38,247 nt of DNA from JBJXGV01 sp046160485 (GCA_046160485.1 JBJXGV010000061.1:1-38247); one strand, 5' to 3'; positions 16,770-26,400 are shown, counted from the stretch's first letter. Notes: generated by a model from the sequence alone, not told the origin. Translations and numbers: made by a program.

Positions 16770-16799
16770 GCCGCGGGCGGGCGCAGGCTCACCCGCGGC
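16770..16799 (+). repeat. GC-rich inverted repeat between rpoA and rplQ
   Basis: GCCGCGGG (16770-16777) and CCCGCGGC (16792-16799) form a perfect 8-bp inverted repeat with a 14-base loop in the 75-base rpoA-rplQ gap. It is followed by A-rich sequence (ATAAAAAAAG), not by a T run, so it does not look like an intrinsic terminator on the + strand. It could act as an RNA stability or processing element. Function is unknown. Confidence 0.4.
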
Positions 16800-16834
16800 A
16801 CATTCGATAAAAAAAGACCGAAAGGAATTCGACC

Positions 16835-17347
16835 ATGCGTCACTTGAAGAAAGGGCGGAAGCTCTCCCGCACCGATAGCCACAGACGAGCCACGCTCCGA
16901 AACCTCGTGACGTCGCTCTTCGAGCACGATCGCATCCAGACGACCGACGCGAAGGCGAAAGAAACGCGACCGATCGCCGAAAAGATGATCACGTTCGCGA
17001 AGCGGGGCGACCTGCATGCGCGGCGTCAGGTGCTGCGGTTCGTCATCAGCGAGACGGTTGTCGAGCGGCTCTTCTCGACGATCGCGCCCGCGATGGCCGA
17101 GCGCAACGGCGGCTACACGCGCATCCTGAAGGTCGGGCTGCGCAAAGGCGACGCGGCGCCGATCTCGGTTCTCGAGCTGGTGACGGCGAAGGAGCCCGAG
17201 GTCGCGATCAAGGAAGAGGATCTGCCGAAGAAGAAGAAGGGCAAGCGCGAAGAGACGGCTGCGGAAGCGTCGCCCCTCGCGAAGGAAGACGCGAAGAAGA
17301 AGCGCAAGATGAAGAAGGCGGTACTCGGGGCGGGCACGAAGACGTAG
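16835..17347 (+). CDS. rplQ: 50S ribosomal protein L17 with basic C-terminal extension
   Basis: Residues 1 to about 118 are canonical L17 (MRHLKKGRKLSRTDSHRRAT, then LFEHDRIQTTDAKAKE). The last 50 or so residues are an acidic/Lys-rich tail (EEDLPKKKKGKREE and onward) not found in the 127-residue E. coli protein. L17 lies next to the exit tunnel. AAAGGAA precedes ATG 16835. It is the last gene of the superoperon; the terminator begins 46 bases after its stop. Confidence 0.96.
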   Translation: MRHLKKGRKLSRTDSHRRATLRNLVTSLFEHDRIQTTDAKAKETRPIAEKMITFAKRGDLHARRQVLRFVISETVVERLFSTIAPAMAERNGGYTRILKVGLRKGDAAPISVLELVTAKEPEVAIKEEDLPKKKKGKREETAAEASPLAKEDAKKKRKMKKAVLGAGTKT

Positions 17348-17393
17348 CGCACGCGTGAGACCGCAGACGCGACCGGCACGATGCAAAAACTTC

Positions 17394-17426
17394 AACGGGA
17401 TCGAGCGAGTGCTCGGTCCCGTTTTT
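17394..17426 (+). terminator. Intrinsic terminator of the ribosomal superoperon
   Basis: AACGGGATCGAGC (17394-17406) pairs with GCTCGGTCCCGTT (17411-17423) over 13 bp with one G-T wobble. The loop is GAGT, and TTTTT (17422-17426) overlaps and follows the 3' arm. This is a textbook rho-independent terminator directly after rplQ. Confidence 0.9.
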
Positions 17427-17966
17427 CGTTCGGCGGGCGGCGTGGCTCTGATCGGGCTCGCGTTGGCGCTCGCGGCCGCGGCGCCTGGCGCCGCGTGCGC
17501 GCAATCGCGCTTCGACGAGCGTGCGCGCGCGTACATGCTCGAGCACTGCATGGAAGAGACGGTCAAGCGCATCGAGCCGGGGACGATGATCACCGTGACG
17601 CTCGCGTCGGGCGACATGCTCAGAGGATCGTTCGTACGCGCCACGGCCGAGACGCTTGTCGTCTACCCGAAGGGGCTCGCGAATCGTGGTGGCGAGCAGC
17701 TGCCGTTGGAAAAGCCGCGCATCCGCTCGTTACGTTTCGACAACAAGCCGCATCGAAGTCTCGCGACTGGACTCCTCGGCTTCGCGATCGGCTATGTCGC
17801 CGGAGTCGGAGTGTCGGCGATCGCATTGGACGCGACCGACCGAGGCATACTCGGCGTGTGGCCGATCGTCGTCGGAGCCGCGCTCGCCGGTTCTACCGCC
17901 GGATTCTTCATCGGATACGGATACCCGATGAAGCATCCTGGTGAATCGCTGATCCAATGCCAGTGA
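17409..17966 (+). CDS. Small predicted envelope protein of unknown function
   Basis: I do not recognise this protein. From GTG 17409 it has 185 residues. A hydrophobic signal-peptide-like segment (VALIGLALALAAAAPGAACA) ends near residue 31, with a possible cleavage site before QSRF. A short beta-rich stretch (TMITVTLASGDMLRGSFV) recalls small SH3/LSm-like barrels. Two Gly-rich hydrophobic segments near the C-terminus (GLLGFAIGYVAGVGV and PIVVGAALAGSTAGFFIG) resemble glycine-zipper membrane hairpins. The start is uncertain: GTG 17355 would run through the terminator hairpin, GTG 17409 lies at its loop, and GTG 17445 would remove the Arg of the signal peptide. None has a good SD. Confidence 0.55.
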   Translation: MLGPVFRSAGGVALIGLALALAAAAPGAACAQSRFDERARAYMLEHCMEETVKRIEPGTMITVTLASGDMLRGSFVRATAETLVVYPKGLANRGGEQLPLEKPRIRSLRFDNKPHRSLATGLLGFAIGYVAGVGVSAIALDATDRGILGVWPIVVGAALAGSTAGFFIGYGYPMKHPGESLIQCQ

Positions 17967-18069
17967 CGCTCCCGGCCTGGTGCTCTTCTCTGGCGCGCGG
18001 CACAGAGCGGGGGAGCGCTCTCGGACGCTTGCGCGCCGCCGCCTGAAATCCGAGAATGGCGCTGCCCCT

Positions 18070-19482
18070 ATGCGCGAGTTCTGCCCCAAGACGATCATCG
18101 AGCCGTTTAAGGTCCGCTCCGTCGAGCCGATCCGCTTCACATCCATCACCGAGCGGCGCGCGGCGCTTCGCGACGCGGGCTACAATCCGTTCCTCCTCCA
18201 CGCGACCGACGTTCTGATCGACCTACTCACCGACAGCGGCACGGGCGCGATGTCGTCGCGCCAGTGGGCCGGAATGATCGCGAGCGACGAGTCGTACGCG
18301 GGCGCGACGTCGTTCTACAAGTTCGAGGCGGCGGTCAAGGACATCACGGGCTTCAAGCACGTCATCCCGACGCATCAGGGCCGCGCCGCGGAGCACATCC
18401 TCTTCGATTCGCTGCTGGCGGCGGGGGACATCGTGCCGAACAACACGCACTTCGACACAACGCGCGCGAACGTCGAGCACACGGGCGCCGAGGCGCGCGA
18501 CATGGTGATCGCCGAGGGGCGCCAGCCGCGCACGATCCACCCGTTCAAGGGGAACATGGACGTCGATGTATTGCGCGCGACGCTCGAGGCCTCGCCGACG
18601 CCGCGTGTGCCGCTCGTGATGATGACGGTGACGAACAACTCGGGCGGCGGGCAGCCCGTGAGCATGGCGAACATCCGCGCGGCGAGTGCGCTCGCGCGCG
18701 GCCGCGGCATTCCGTTCTTCCTCGACGCCTGCCGCTTCGCCGAGAATTCCTGCTTCATCAAGATGCGCGAGCCCGGCTACGCGGAGAAACCGCCGATCGA
18801 GATCGCGCGCGAGATGTTCAGCTACGCCGACGGCTGCACGATGAGCGCGAAGAAGGATGGCATGGCGAACATCGGCGGCTTTCTCGCGATGAACGACGAC
18901 GCGCTCGCGCTGCGCTGCCGCAACCTGCTCATTCTGACCGAGGGATTCCCGACATACGGCGGCCTAGCGGGCTACGATCTGGAGGCGATCGCGCAGGGGC
19001 TCTACGAGGCGCTCGACGAGCACTACCTGCGCTACCGCCTGCGATCGATCGAGTATCTCGGCCAGAAACTCACCGACGCGGGCGTGCCGATCGTGCAGCC
19101 GCCCGGCGGCCACGCGATCTACATCGACGCGCGCGCGATGCTGCCGCACATCCCGCCGCTTCAATATCCCGCGTGGTCGCTCAACAACGCGCTCTACGAG
19201 ACGGGCGGCGTGCGCGGCGTCGAGATCGGGAGCGTGATGTTCGGGCTCCAGCCGGACGGCTCGGAGCGCGCCGCCGCGATGGACCTCGTGCGACTCGCGT
19301 TTCCGCGGCGCGTCTACACTCAGAGCCACGTCGACTACCTCGCCGAGGTCATCTTCGCCGTGAACGAGGAGCGCGACGGGCTGCCCGGATATCGCATCAC
19401 GTCGCAGGCCCCGGCGCTGCGGCACTTCACGGCGCGGCTCGAGCCGATCGCGCGCGCGGGCGTTCCACACTCTGTAGTTTGA
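18070..19482 (+). CDS. tnaA: Tryptophanase (tryptophan indole-lyase)
   Basis: The 470-residue product matches tryptophanase over its whole length (E. coli 471 aa). This PLP enzyme splits L-tryptophan into indole, pyruvate and ammonia. PLP-binding features are Lys262 (MSAKKDGM), Asp219 and Arg222 (LDACRFAEN). Asp129 in FDTTR corresponds to E. coli Asp137; the related tyrosine phenol-lyase has Thr there. His452 in LRHFTARL matches E. coli His463. These favour tryptophanase. ATG 18070 has only a weak SD (GAGAATGG). No tnaC-like leader peptide or tnaB permease gene is next to it, so regulation probably differs from E. coli. Confidence 0.92.
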   Translation: MREFCPKTIIEPFKVRSVEPIRFTSITERRAALRDAGYNPFLLHATDVLIDLLTDSGTGAMSSRQWAGMIASDESYAGATSFYKFEAAVKDITGFKHVIPTHQGRAAEHILFDSLLAAGDIVPNNTHFDTTRANVEHTGAEARDMVIAEGRQPRTIHPFKGNMDVDVLRATLEASPTPRVPLVMMTVTNNSGGGQPVSMANIRAASALARGRGIPFFLDACRFAENSCFIKMREPGYAEKPPIEIAREMFSYADGCTMSAKKDGMANIGGFLAMNDDALALRCRNLLILTEGFPTYGGLAGYDLEAIAQGLYEALDEHYLRYRLRSIEYLGQKLTDAGVPIVQPPGGHAIYIDARAMLPHIPPLQYPAWSLNNALYETGGVRGVEIGSVMFGLQPDGSERAAAMDLVRLAFPRRVYTQSHVDYLAEVIFAVNEERDGLPGYRITSQAPALRHFTARLEPIARAGVPHSVV

Positions 19483-19542
19483 GGTGAGGTGCGGGAGGCA
19501 GCACCCGTCTCTCGTCCGGCGAGGGTCGTTCTGTTTCGCCGC

Positions 19543-22500
19543 TCACCGCGCGCGTGCGTGCAGCTCGGACAGTCGCGCGCGGAGTTCCTCCACGCCGGCT
19601 TCCGCGGAGGACGGTAGGGCGCTCACGATTTCGTAGCGCTTCGCGATGATCGACTCCGCGTCCGCGGAGCGGCCGATCGACACGAGCACGCGCGACAATG
19701 CTAGCGCGGCATCGGAGATCCGCTCGTCCTCGGCGGGGAGCTTCTTCTCCCAGATGGCGAGCGCCTCGCGCATGAGCGGCTCGCACGCGGCCGAGTCGCC
19801 GTGCTGCGTCTTCGCGGTCGCCATCGACCAAAGCACGCCCGCGACGAGTGGATGATCTTCTCCCTCGAGCGCTCGCCGCAGCCTCAGCGATTCGACGAAG
19901 AGAGGCTCCGCCGCGGCGAAGCGTCCGAGATCCGATTCCGCTTCGGCCAGGCCCTGGAGCACCGAGGCGACGTCGCGGTGTTCGGTTCCGTAAATCCGGT
20001 GGTAGCCCTCGAGCGCCACGCGATAGTGCTCGATCGCCTCCGCGGGTTTTCCGGCGCGGCGCAGGATTGAGGCGAAAGCGAACGCGGCACGCGCGATTTC
20101 GTCGCTCTCGGGTTTGTGAAGCCGCCGGCTCATCGCCAGCGCGGCGCGGCCGAGCGACTCCGCCTCCGCGTGCTCCGACCCGGCCGATAGCGCCGTCGCA
20201 AGTCCGCCGAGCGCGCGCGCGATTGCAGGCTGTTCCTCGCCGTAGACTTCCCACCGCATCTGAAGCGCTTCTCGATGCGAGGCGATCGCCTCGTCGTGGC
20301 GTCCTAACTTCCGGAGCGTAACCCCACGGTTGTAAATGCGGCTCGAGAGGAGCGGGTGCGGCCCCTTGTAGAGCACGCGACCGCGCGCGATCGCATCGCT
20401 GTAGAGACTCTCGGCTTCCGCGTAGCGCCCGAGTTTGTCGACGACGATCGCGAGATTGTTCGTGACCACCGCGACGCCGGGGTGCGCATCGCCTAGAACG
20501 TCGCGGTAGATCGCGGCGACCTCGTGATAGAGCGACTCCGCGAGCGTGAGCTTCCCTTGGATTTCGTAGAGGCTCGCAAGCCCGCCGAGCGTCGTCGCCG
20601 CCATCTCGTTCGGAGGGCCGGGGAGACTCCGCTCGATCGCGAGCGCCTCGATGTAGAGCGATTCCGAGTCCGCGTAGCGCGTGTCGCGCTTCGCGAGCAG
20701 CGCAAGCAGATCAAGATGGCGCGCCTCCTCGGCGTCTCCCGGCGAGGTTTCGCGCACGATCGCGAGCGCCTCTTGAGAGACGCGCTCCGCTTCCGCATAC
20801 GCGCCCTTCGTGCTCAAGACGCTCGCGAGATCGCCAAGGCTTTTCGCGACTTCGGCGTGTCGCGGGCCGTGGAGAGCGCGGCGCGCCTCGATCGCGCGGC
20901 GAAGCTGCTCTTCCGCCGGTGGCAGGCGGCCGAGCGCGGAATACGTGACGCCGAGCGTTCGGCGAAGCTCCGCGGCGATGTCGGGCTCCGCGACGAAGCT
21001 CGTGTCGACGCGGCTGGTGGCCTCGTCGAGCATCATCTCGACCGTGACCTCGCGCCCCTGCGCGCGTACCGGGTCGGCGCCTGCGAGCATCCCCTGGAGG
21101 AATTCGTTGATGCGTTGGGCTTTCCTCGCTTCGCGTTCCGCCTTCCCCGTCGCGGCCCGCTGCGACTGGTAGAGAAGCAGGAGCGCAACTGAAGATCCGA
21201 CGAGGACGACCGCGAGGGTTGCCAGGAGCGCCGAGGCGGCGCGGTGGCGCGCGGCGAGCTTGCGCAGATGGTAGGCCGCGCTCGCGGGGCGCGCGAGGAT
21301 CGGCTGGTCCGAGAGGAAGCGGCGCAGATCCTCCGCGAGCGCCATCACGCTCTGGTAGCGCCGGTCCGGCTCCTTCTCGAGCGCCTTCGCGAGGATCGTT
21401 TCCACCTCGCCGCGCAGAAGCGGCACGATCGCGCCGGCGCGGCGCGGGATCTCCTCGCGAATCGCGCGCACCGCCTCCAGGAGCGCGTCCGCGCGAACGA
21501 CGTACGGCGCCTCACCCGTCAGCAACCGGTAGAGGATGACGCCGAGCGAGTAGACGTCGCTCCGGAAGTCGATCTCGTCGGGGCGGCCGTGCGTTTGCTC
21601 GGGGCTCATGTACGGAAGCGTGCCCTGGAGCGCGCGCGGCTCGGATTGCGACACGACGAGCGTCACGTCGGCGTCGCTGATCCGCGCGAGGCCGAAGTCG
21701 ACGACCTTTACGCGAGGCGAACGCCCGCTCGATGTCGATGATCCCGGGTCGCCCGATCGCGGCGCCGCCGCGAGCCCGCGCACGGCGTCCAGCGAAACGA
21801 GAATGTTCGACGGCTTCAGATCGCGGTGGATGACGCCGCGCTGGTGCGCGTAGACGATCGCGTCGCACACCTCGAGGAAGAGGTCGAGACGCTCGCGGAC
21901 CTCGGCGCTGTTCGTGACGCGGCGCGCGCCCGCGGCCGGCTTCGCCGCGCCCGCGCCGCCGGGCGCGGCGGCCGCGCCACGCTCCGCCCCCGCGCCGAAT
22001 ACCGCGTCGAGCGGCACGCCGCGCACCAACTCCATCGCGAAGAAGTGCTGGCCATCGTCGGTGCGCCCCGCCTCGTAGATCGCCGCGATGCCCGGGTGCT
22101 GGAGCCGCGCGAGCGTCTGCGCCTCGCGCCGGAAGAAACGAAGCCCGTCCGCGCCGGCCGCCCATCCGCCGCGCATGACCTTCAGCGCGACCCGCCGCTT
22201 CGGGTCCTCCTGCTCCGCTTCGTAGACGATCCCCATCCCGCCCTCGCCGAGCCGGCCGAGGACGCGGAATCGGCCGAGGGTGCGGCCGACGAGCGGATCG
22301 GGCGCGTCCGGAATGTCGTCGTCGCCGGCTCGCGCGTCCTCCGAGGTGTCGTGTGCGCCGGTCTCCGCGGGCGCCGCGGGCAGGAGCGCGGCGGCGAGCC
22401 CGTCAACGCCGCCGTCGAGGAGGCCGCGGCCGCTCTCGTCCGCGGCAAGGAGCGCGCGAACGGCCGCGAGCAGCTCCGCGTCGCCCGCGCATGCGCTCGC

Positions 22501-22593
22501 GAGCCACGCCTCGCGCGCCTCGCGCGGCACGTCGATCGCTTCCTGGAAGATGGCGTCGGCGCGCTGCCATCGCTCCGGGTCGATGCGGCTCAC
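19543..22593 (-). CDS. Transmembrane Ser/Thr protein kinase with C-terminal TPR repeats
   Basis: This 1016-residue protein begins at GTG 22593, five bases after the stop of the ECF sigma gene, with GAGG inside that gene's end. After about 100 residues comes a Hanks-type kinase domain (about 105-425). Its features are the glycine loop GEGGMG (116-121), Lys138 (VALKVM), the catalytic HRDLKPSN (256-263), DFGLA (299-303) and SPEQ. All key residues are present, so it should be active. Ala/Gly-rich and Ser-rich inserts lie near 200-225 and 270-292. One transmembrane helix is at about 452-475. The rest is a long array of TPR repeats of the Kinesin-light-chain type, predicted outside the cytoplasm. 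Such kinases commonly sit beside ECF sigma factors; the substrate is unknown. Confidence 0.9.
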   Translation of the reverse strand: MSRIDPERWQRADAIFQEAIDVPREAREAWLASACAGDAELLAAVRALLAADESGRGLLDGGVDGLAAALLPAAPAETGAHDTSEDARAGDDDIPDAPDPLVGRTLGRFRVLGRLGEGGMGIVYEAEQEDPKRRVALKVMRGGWAAGADGLRFFRREAQTLARLQHPGIAAIYEAGRTDDGQHFFAMELVRGVPLDAVFGAGAERGAAAAPGGAGAAKPAAGARRVTNSAEVRERLDLFLEVCDAIVYAHQRGVIHRDLKPSNILVSLDAVRGLAAAPRSGDPGSSTSSGRSPRVKVVDFGLARISDADVTLVVSQSEPRALQGTLPYMSPEQTHGRPDEIDFRSDVYSLGVILYRLLTGEAPYVVRADALLEAVRAIREEIPRRAGAIVPLLRGEVETILAKALEKEPDRRYQSVMALAEDLRRFLSDQPILARPASAAYHLRKLAARHRAASALLATLAVVLVGSSVALLLLYQSQRAATGKAEREARKAQRINEFLQGMLAGADPVRAQGREVTVEMMLDEATSRVDTSFVAEPDIAAELRRTLGVTYSALGRLPPAEEQLRRAIEARRALHGPRHAEVAKSLGDLASVLSTKGAYAEAERVSQEALAIVRETSPGDAEEARHLDLLALLAKRDTRYADSESLYIEALAIERSLPGPPNEMAATTLGGLASLYEIQGKLTLAESLYHEVAAIYRDVLGDAHPGVAVVTNNLAIVVDKLGRYAEAESLYSDAIARGRVLYKGPHPLLSSRIYNRGVTLRKLGRHDEAIASHREALQMRWEVYGEEQPAIARALGGLATALSAGSEHAEAESLGRAALAMSRRLHKPESDEIARAAFAFASILRRAGKPAEAIEHYRVALEGYHRIYGTEHRDVASVLQGLAEAESDLGRFAAAEPLFVESLRLRRALEGEDHPLVAGVLWSMATAKTQHGDSAACEPLMREALAIWEKKLPAEDERISDAALALSRVLVSIGRSADAESIIAKRYEIVSALPSSAEAGVEELRARLSELHARAR

Positions 22594-22597
22594 GCTC

Positions 22598-23200
22598 TTA
22601 AGCCTCGGGCGCGGGCGAGATCTCGTTGTGGAGATACGCGCGCGCGCGGCGCCAGTCGCGCTTGACGGTTCGGTCGGTCACACCGAGGGCGAGCGCCGTC
22701 TCTTCGACGGAGAGCCCGGCGAAGAAGCGAAGATCGACGACGCGTGCGAGTCTCTCATCCAACGCCGCGAGCCGCTGGAGCGCGGTGTCGAGCGCGATGA
22801 CATCGTCGCTGAGCGGATCGATCGTCTGGCCTTCGCTCGAGTCCATCTCGTCGAGAGGGATCGCCCGCTCGCGCCCGCCGCGTTTGTCCGCGCTGCGCCG
22901 CCGCGCGTAGTCGACGAGGATCTGCCGCATCGCCGTCGCGGCGACAGCGAAGAAGTGCCCGCGATCTTCCCATGCGATTCCCGGCGCATTGACGAGCTTC
23001 AAATACGCTTCGTGGACGACGGCGGTCGTGTTCATCGTCGCGGCGGGTCCGAGGCGGCGCACTTCGCCGTGCGCGATGCGGCGAATCTCGCGGTAGACGC
23101 GATCGAAGACTTCGCCGACGGCTTCGCGATCGCCTCGCCGGGCGGACGAGAGCATGCGCGTGATGTCGTGCGCGTGCTCCTGACGTTCCTCACCGTCCAC
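22598..23200 (-). CDS. ECF RNA polymerase sigma factor
   Basis: The 200-residue product has sigma region 2 (about residues 15-100, with MNTTAVVHEAYLKL and the HFFAVAATAMRQILVDYARRR segment) and region 4 (about 140-195, with LRFFAGLSVEETALALGVTDRTVKRDWRRAR as helix-turn-helix). The NTTAVVHEAYLKL signature is that of a group often encoded with Ser/Thr kinases rather than with a classical anti-sigma factor. GTG 23200 has GAGGGG 6 bases upstream; ATG 16 codons later is a less likely start. The kinase gene follows at once, so both are probably one operon. Confidence 0.9.
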   Translation of the reverse strand: MDGEERQEHAHDITRMLSSARRGDREAVGEVFDRVYREIRRIAHGEVRRLGPAATMNTTAVVHEAYLKLVNAPGIAWEDRGHFFAVAATAMRQILVDYARRRSADKRGGRERAIPLDEMDSSEGQTIDPLSDDVIALDTALQRLAALDERLARVVDLRFFAGLSVEETALALGVTDRTVKRDWRRARAYLHNEISPAPEA

Positions 23201-23497
23201 AGGATACCCCTCGGTTCGTGGGGCACGGCCGTTCCAGCCGCGATGTCGAGTGCCCAGTCTAGCAGACGGCGCCGCCGGACCGCAGCACGCTCACGTGGCG
23301 CCATCGCACGCGCCCGCCGCCGGTTGCCGCGCGTCCCGCGTGGATCACGTTCTTTCGAGCCCCCGCTGTCCCCATGTCCCGGCGTCCCCCGGCAATTCTC
23401 GCGTCGCCGTGCGTCCCGTGTCCCCTCGCGGCTCGCCACCCCGATAGCTCTTATGAACGCCCGCCTCGGCCATCACTCGAATGGAGGACTCGACCAC
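23201..23497. other. Intergenic region between divergent sigma and secreted-protein genes
   Basis: These 297 bases separate the leftward ECF sigma gene from the rightward secreted-protein gene, so two divergent promoters should lie here. I see no convincing sigma70 or ECF -35/-10 pair on either strand. A weak TAGACT on the - strand (complement around 23260) has no matching -35. The right half has a cluster of GTCCC pentamers, described separately. GGAGG at 23483-23487 is the ribosome binding site of the + strand gene. Confidence 0.5.
23333..23424. repeat. Cluster of six GTCCC pentamers
   Basis: GTCCC occurs at 23333, 23368, 23376, 23384, 23413 and 23420 within 92 bases of the divergent intergenic region. 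The last two pairs and the middle trio are spaced 7-8 bases apart. In GC-rich DNA this may be chance, but the spacing resembles clustered binding sites. Confidence 0.3.
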
Positions 23498-26400
23498 ATG
23501 TTCCCGAACTCTCGCTGCATTCCGAAGTGTCACGCAATGCGACCCCGCGCCGGTCGCCGCCGCTTCCGCATCCTGTTGACGGCCCTGGCGATCACGCTCC
23601 TCGCCGCCGGCGCGATCGGCGCGAGCATGACCGCGCTCTCGTGGAACAACGCCGGCGGCGGGTCGATGGGGCTTCCCGCCAACTGGTCGCCGCAGCAGGT
23701 CCCGACCGCCGCGGACGACATCACGTTCAACCTCGGCGGAACGTACACCGTCACCTCCGGCATCATCACGAACGACACGCGGTCGCACACGTATCGCTCC
23801 GGCAACGTCACTCTCTCGCAGACCGGCACGCACACCGTCACGAACGGCGTCACCGTCGGCGATCTGGCGGGCGATAACGCCACGTTTACGCTGACGACCG
23901 GCACGCTCAGCTCCGCTGCCGCCGTCGTCGTCGGCGACGCGGGCACGGCGACCGGCACGCTCAGGGTCACCGACGACGCCGCCGACCTCGTCACGACGAC
24001 GACTGCCGGCGATCTCACAGTCGGCAACAGCGGCGCCGGCACCATGAACGTCACCGGCAGCGGCCTCGTTCGCGTGGCCGACCGGTTCGTCGCCGGGAGT
24101 TTTCTCACCTCGTCCGCGAACGTGACGGTGAGCGGCTTCAGCGTGACGCCCCCCACACGTTCGAAGCTCGAGGTTAACGGCGCGACGTCGACTCATGCGA
24201 TCGGATTGGGCGGCGACGTTACGATGAACGTCTCTTCCGGCGCGCTCGTGGATTTCGATGGCACGCTTAACGTCGCGCAAACCAATAGCTCCACTTCGAC
24301 GCTCACTCTTTCGGGCGCGGGCCTGTTTCCCGCGACCGTGCTCACGAGCGGGGACTTCAACATCGCGCGCAACACGACCGCGTTCACCGCGGGCGGGACC
24401 GGCACCGTGAATGTCAATGCCGGCGGGTTGCTCAACGTCGGCGGAACACTTCGCGTCGGCACGGACCCGGACGGCGGCAACGCGCTCCTACACATCGGCA
24501 CCGACGGCGCGGTCATCGCCGGCTCGCTCAAAATCGACGATCTGAGCGACCTCGACTTCGACGACGGAACGCTCACCATCGATGGCGGCACGATCGACAA
24601 CTCGGACCCCGATGGCCTCATCATTAGCGGCGTCGACATCCCCACACTCATTTTGGACAACGGCGCCGCCGTCACACTCCCGAGCGTTGTCTCCGGCGAG
24701 CCGCTCAAAGTCGGCGAGGTCGCCAGTGGAAGACTTGAAATCCAAGGCGGGTCGGATCTGAGCGTTCCGGTCGGCGCGGTGATCGTCGGGAAATTCATCG
24801 GTTTCAGCGGAAATATGCTTGTCCGCGACCCGGGCTCCTCGTTGAACGTGCCGGGAACGATCGTCATCGGTGGGGAGGGCGGCGGGTTCATCGGTGTGGA
24901 CTCGGGCGCCACCTTCTCCGGCGGCGTGGTCGAGATTGGGCAGGGCCCATCGGCGTCCGGGGAACTCACCATCAAAGGCGGCTCGACCGGAGCGCTTTCC
25001 CAGGTTTTCGTGGGAGGGCCCGAGGCGGGCGGCGTCGGTCTGCGCCAACTCCAGTTGTTCACGGGTAGCACGTGCGACCTCGCCGGCTCGGGCACGGCCC
25101 TCAAGGTGTGGGACGTCGGCAAGCTCCACCTCAACAACGATTCACAGCTCAACGTAGTCGGCGCGATCGAGATTCTCGGTTCGGCGGAACTGTTCAGTAG
25201 TTCGATCACTGCGCGGACGATGACTGTGGCGAGCGGCGGAACGCTGGACGCCTGGAGCGGCACCGTGACTCTCGACGATTCGCTGCTGGCGCTCGGCGAG
25301 GTTACCGTGGCGGGCGGCACGATCGAGGCCGATCACGTCGAGCTCACAGGCGACCTGTCCGGGCGTGGCGTCATATCCGGCGACGTGCGGCTCAACGCGC
25401 CGAACGCGGTCGTGCGCGCGTCGGACGGAACACTCACGCTCGGCGATCCGGCCAGCGGTAACGGTGTCACCGTCGTCGACGGCCTTCTCGACGTCGGCGA
25501 CGACACGATGGTCCTGCTCGACGCCGCGGCGGCGACGCTCGGCGGCACGGTTTCCATCGCGGGTGGCCGCCTCGTCGCGGCCAACGGCATCCACCTCTCC
25601 GACGGCAACGCGACTCTCACCGGTCATGGGACGATCGAGGGCCTCGTGATCCCGGTCGGATCGATCGCCGCCGAGGACACCGGTCTCGTCATCGAGGGGA
25701 CGCTCTTCGGGACGGGGACCGGCGTGACGGGCACGCGCGTCCGCTTCGCCGGAAACGGCGGCTTCTTCGGCGGCGGCACGATCGACGCCAGCGTCGCGTC
25801 CGACTCGAGCACGGTCATTACAGCGATCGATGACCTGACCATGGGTGTCGGTTCGCCCGACTTTCCCGTCATCAATGACGGCATCAACCTGGAGGGCGAA
25901 CTGAACGTCGGCTCGTCCGTCGTGACGCTCATCGACTTCCTCACTTGTGATCTCGGACACAGGACGAGAATTGAGGGGGGGACTCTCGCGTCGGCGATCG
26001 GCCTGCATGTCGTGCGGCTCCAGGAGCGAGACTTCCTCTCGGGGTTCGGCACGATCGACGCGAATCTCGCGATGCACGACAGCTCGGTCGTTCGCGTGAC
26101 GGGACCGATGACAATTGGGCGCCCGCCGACCGGAGTCAACTTTAGCGGAGGTACCTTCAACGCTGGCGCCAACCCCGTGGAGCTGATCGCGACGAGCGCC
26201 GTCGCACTCGGCAACACCGCGCGCCTTGCGTCGGGGGGCTCGCTCACGTGCGACGAGACGATCATGGTCACATCGACCGGACGACTCGTCGGCGCGGGAA
26301 GCGTGGTCGCGCCCGCGGTGATCAACTCGGGTGTGGTCGCGCCCGGCGACGCGAACCTCGTCGATCCGCTCGCTCTTAGCGGCACGTACACGCAAGACGC

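Noticed and set aside
19488..19505. GGTGC/GCACC hairpin between convergent tnaA and kinase genes as a terminator
   Set aside because: Five base pairs only and no T run on either strand.
22280..23497. Upstream extension of the + strand beta-repeat protein frame into the kinase and sigma genes
   Set aside because: It runs antisense to two clear genes; SD and signal peptide place the start at 23498.
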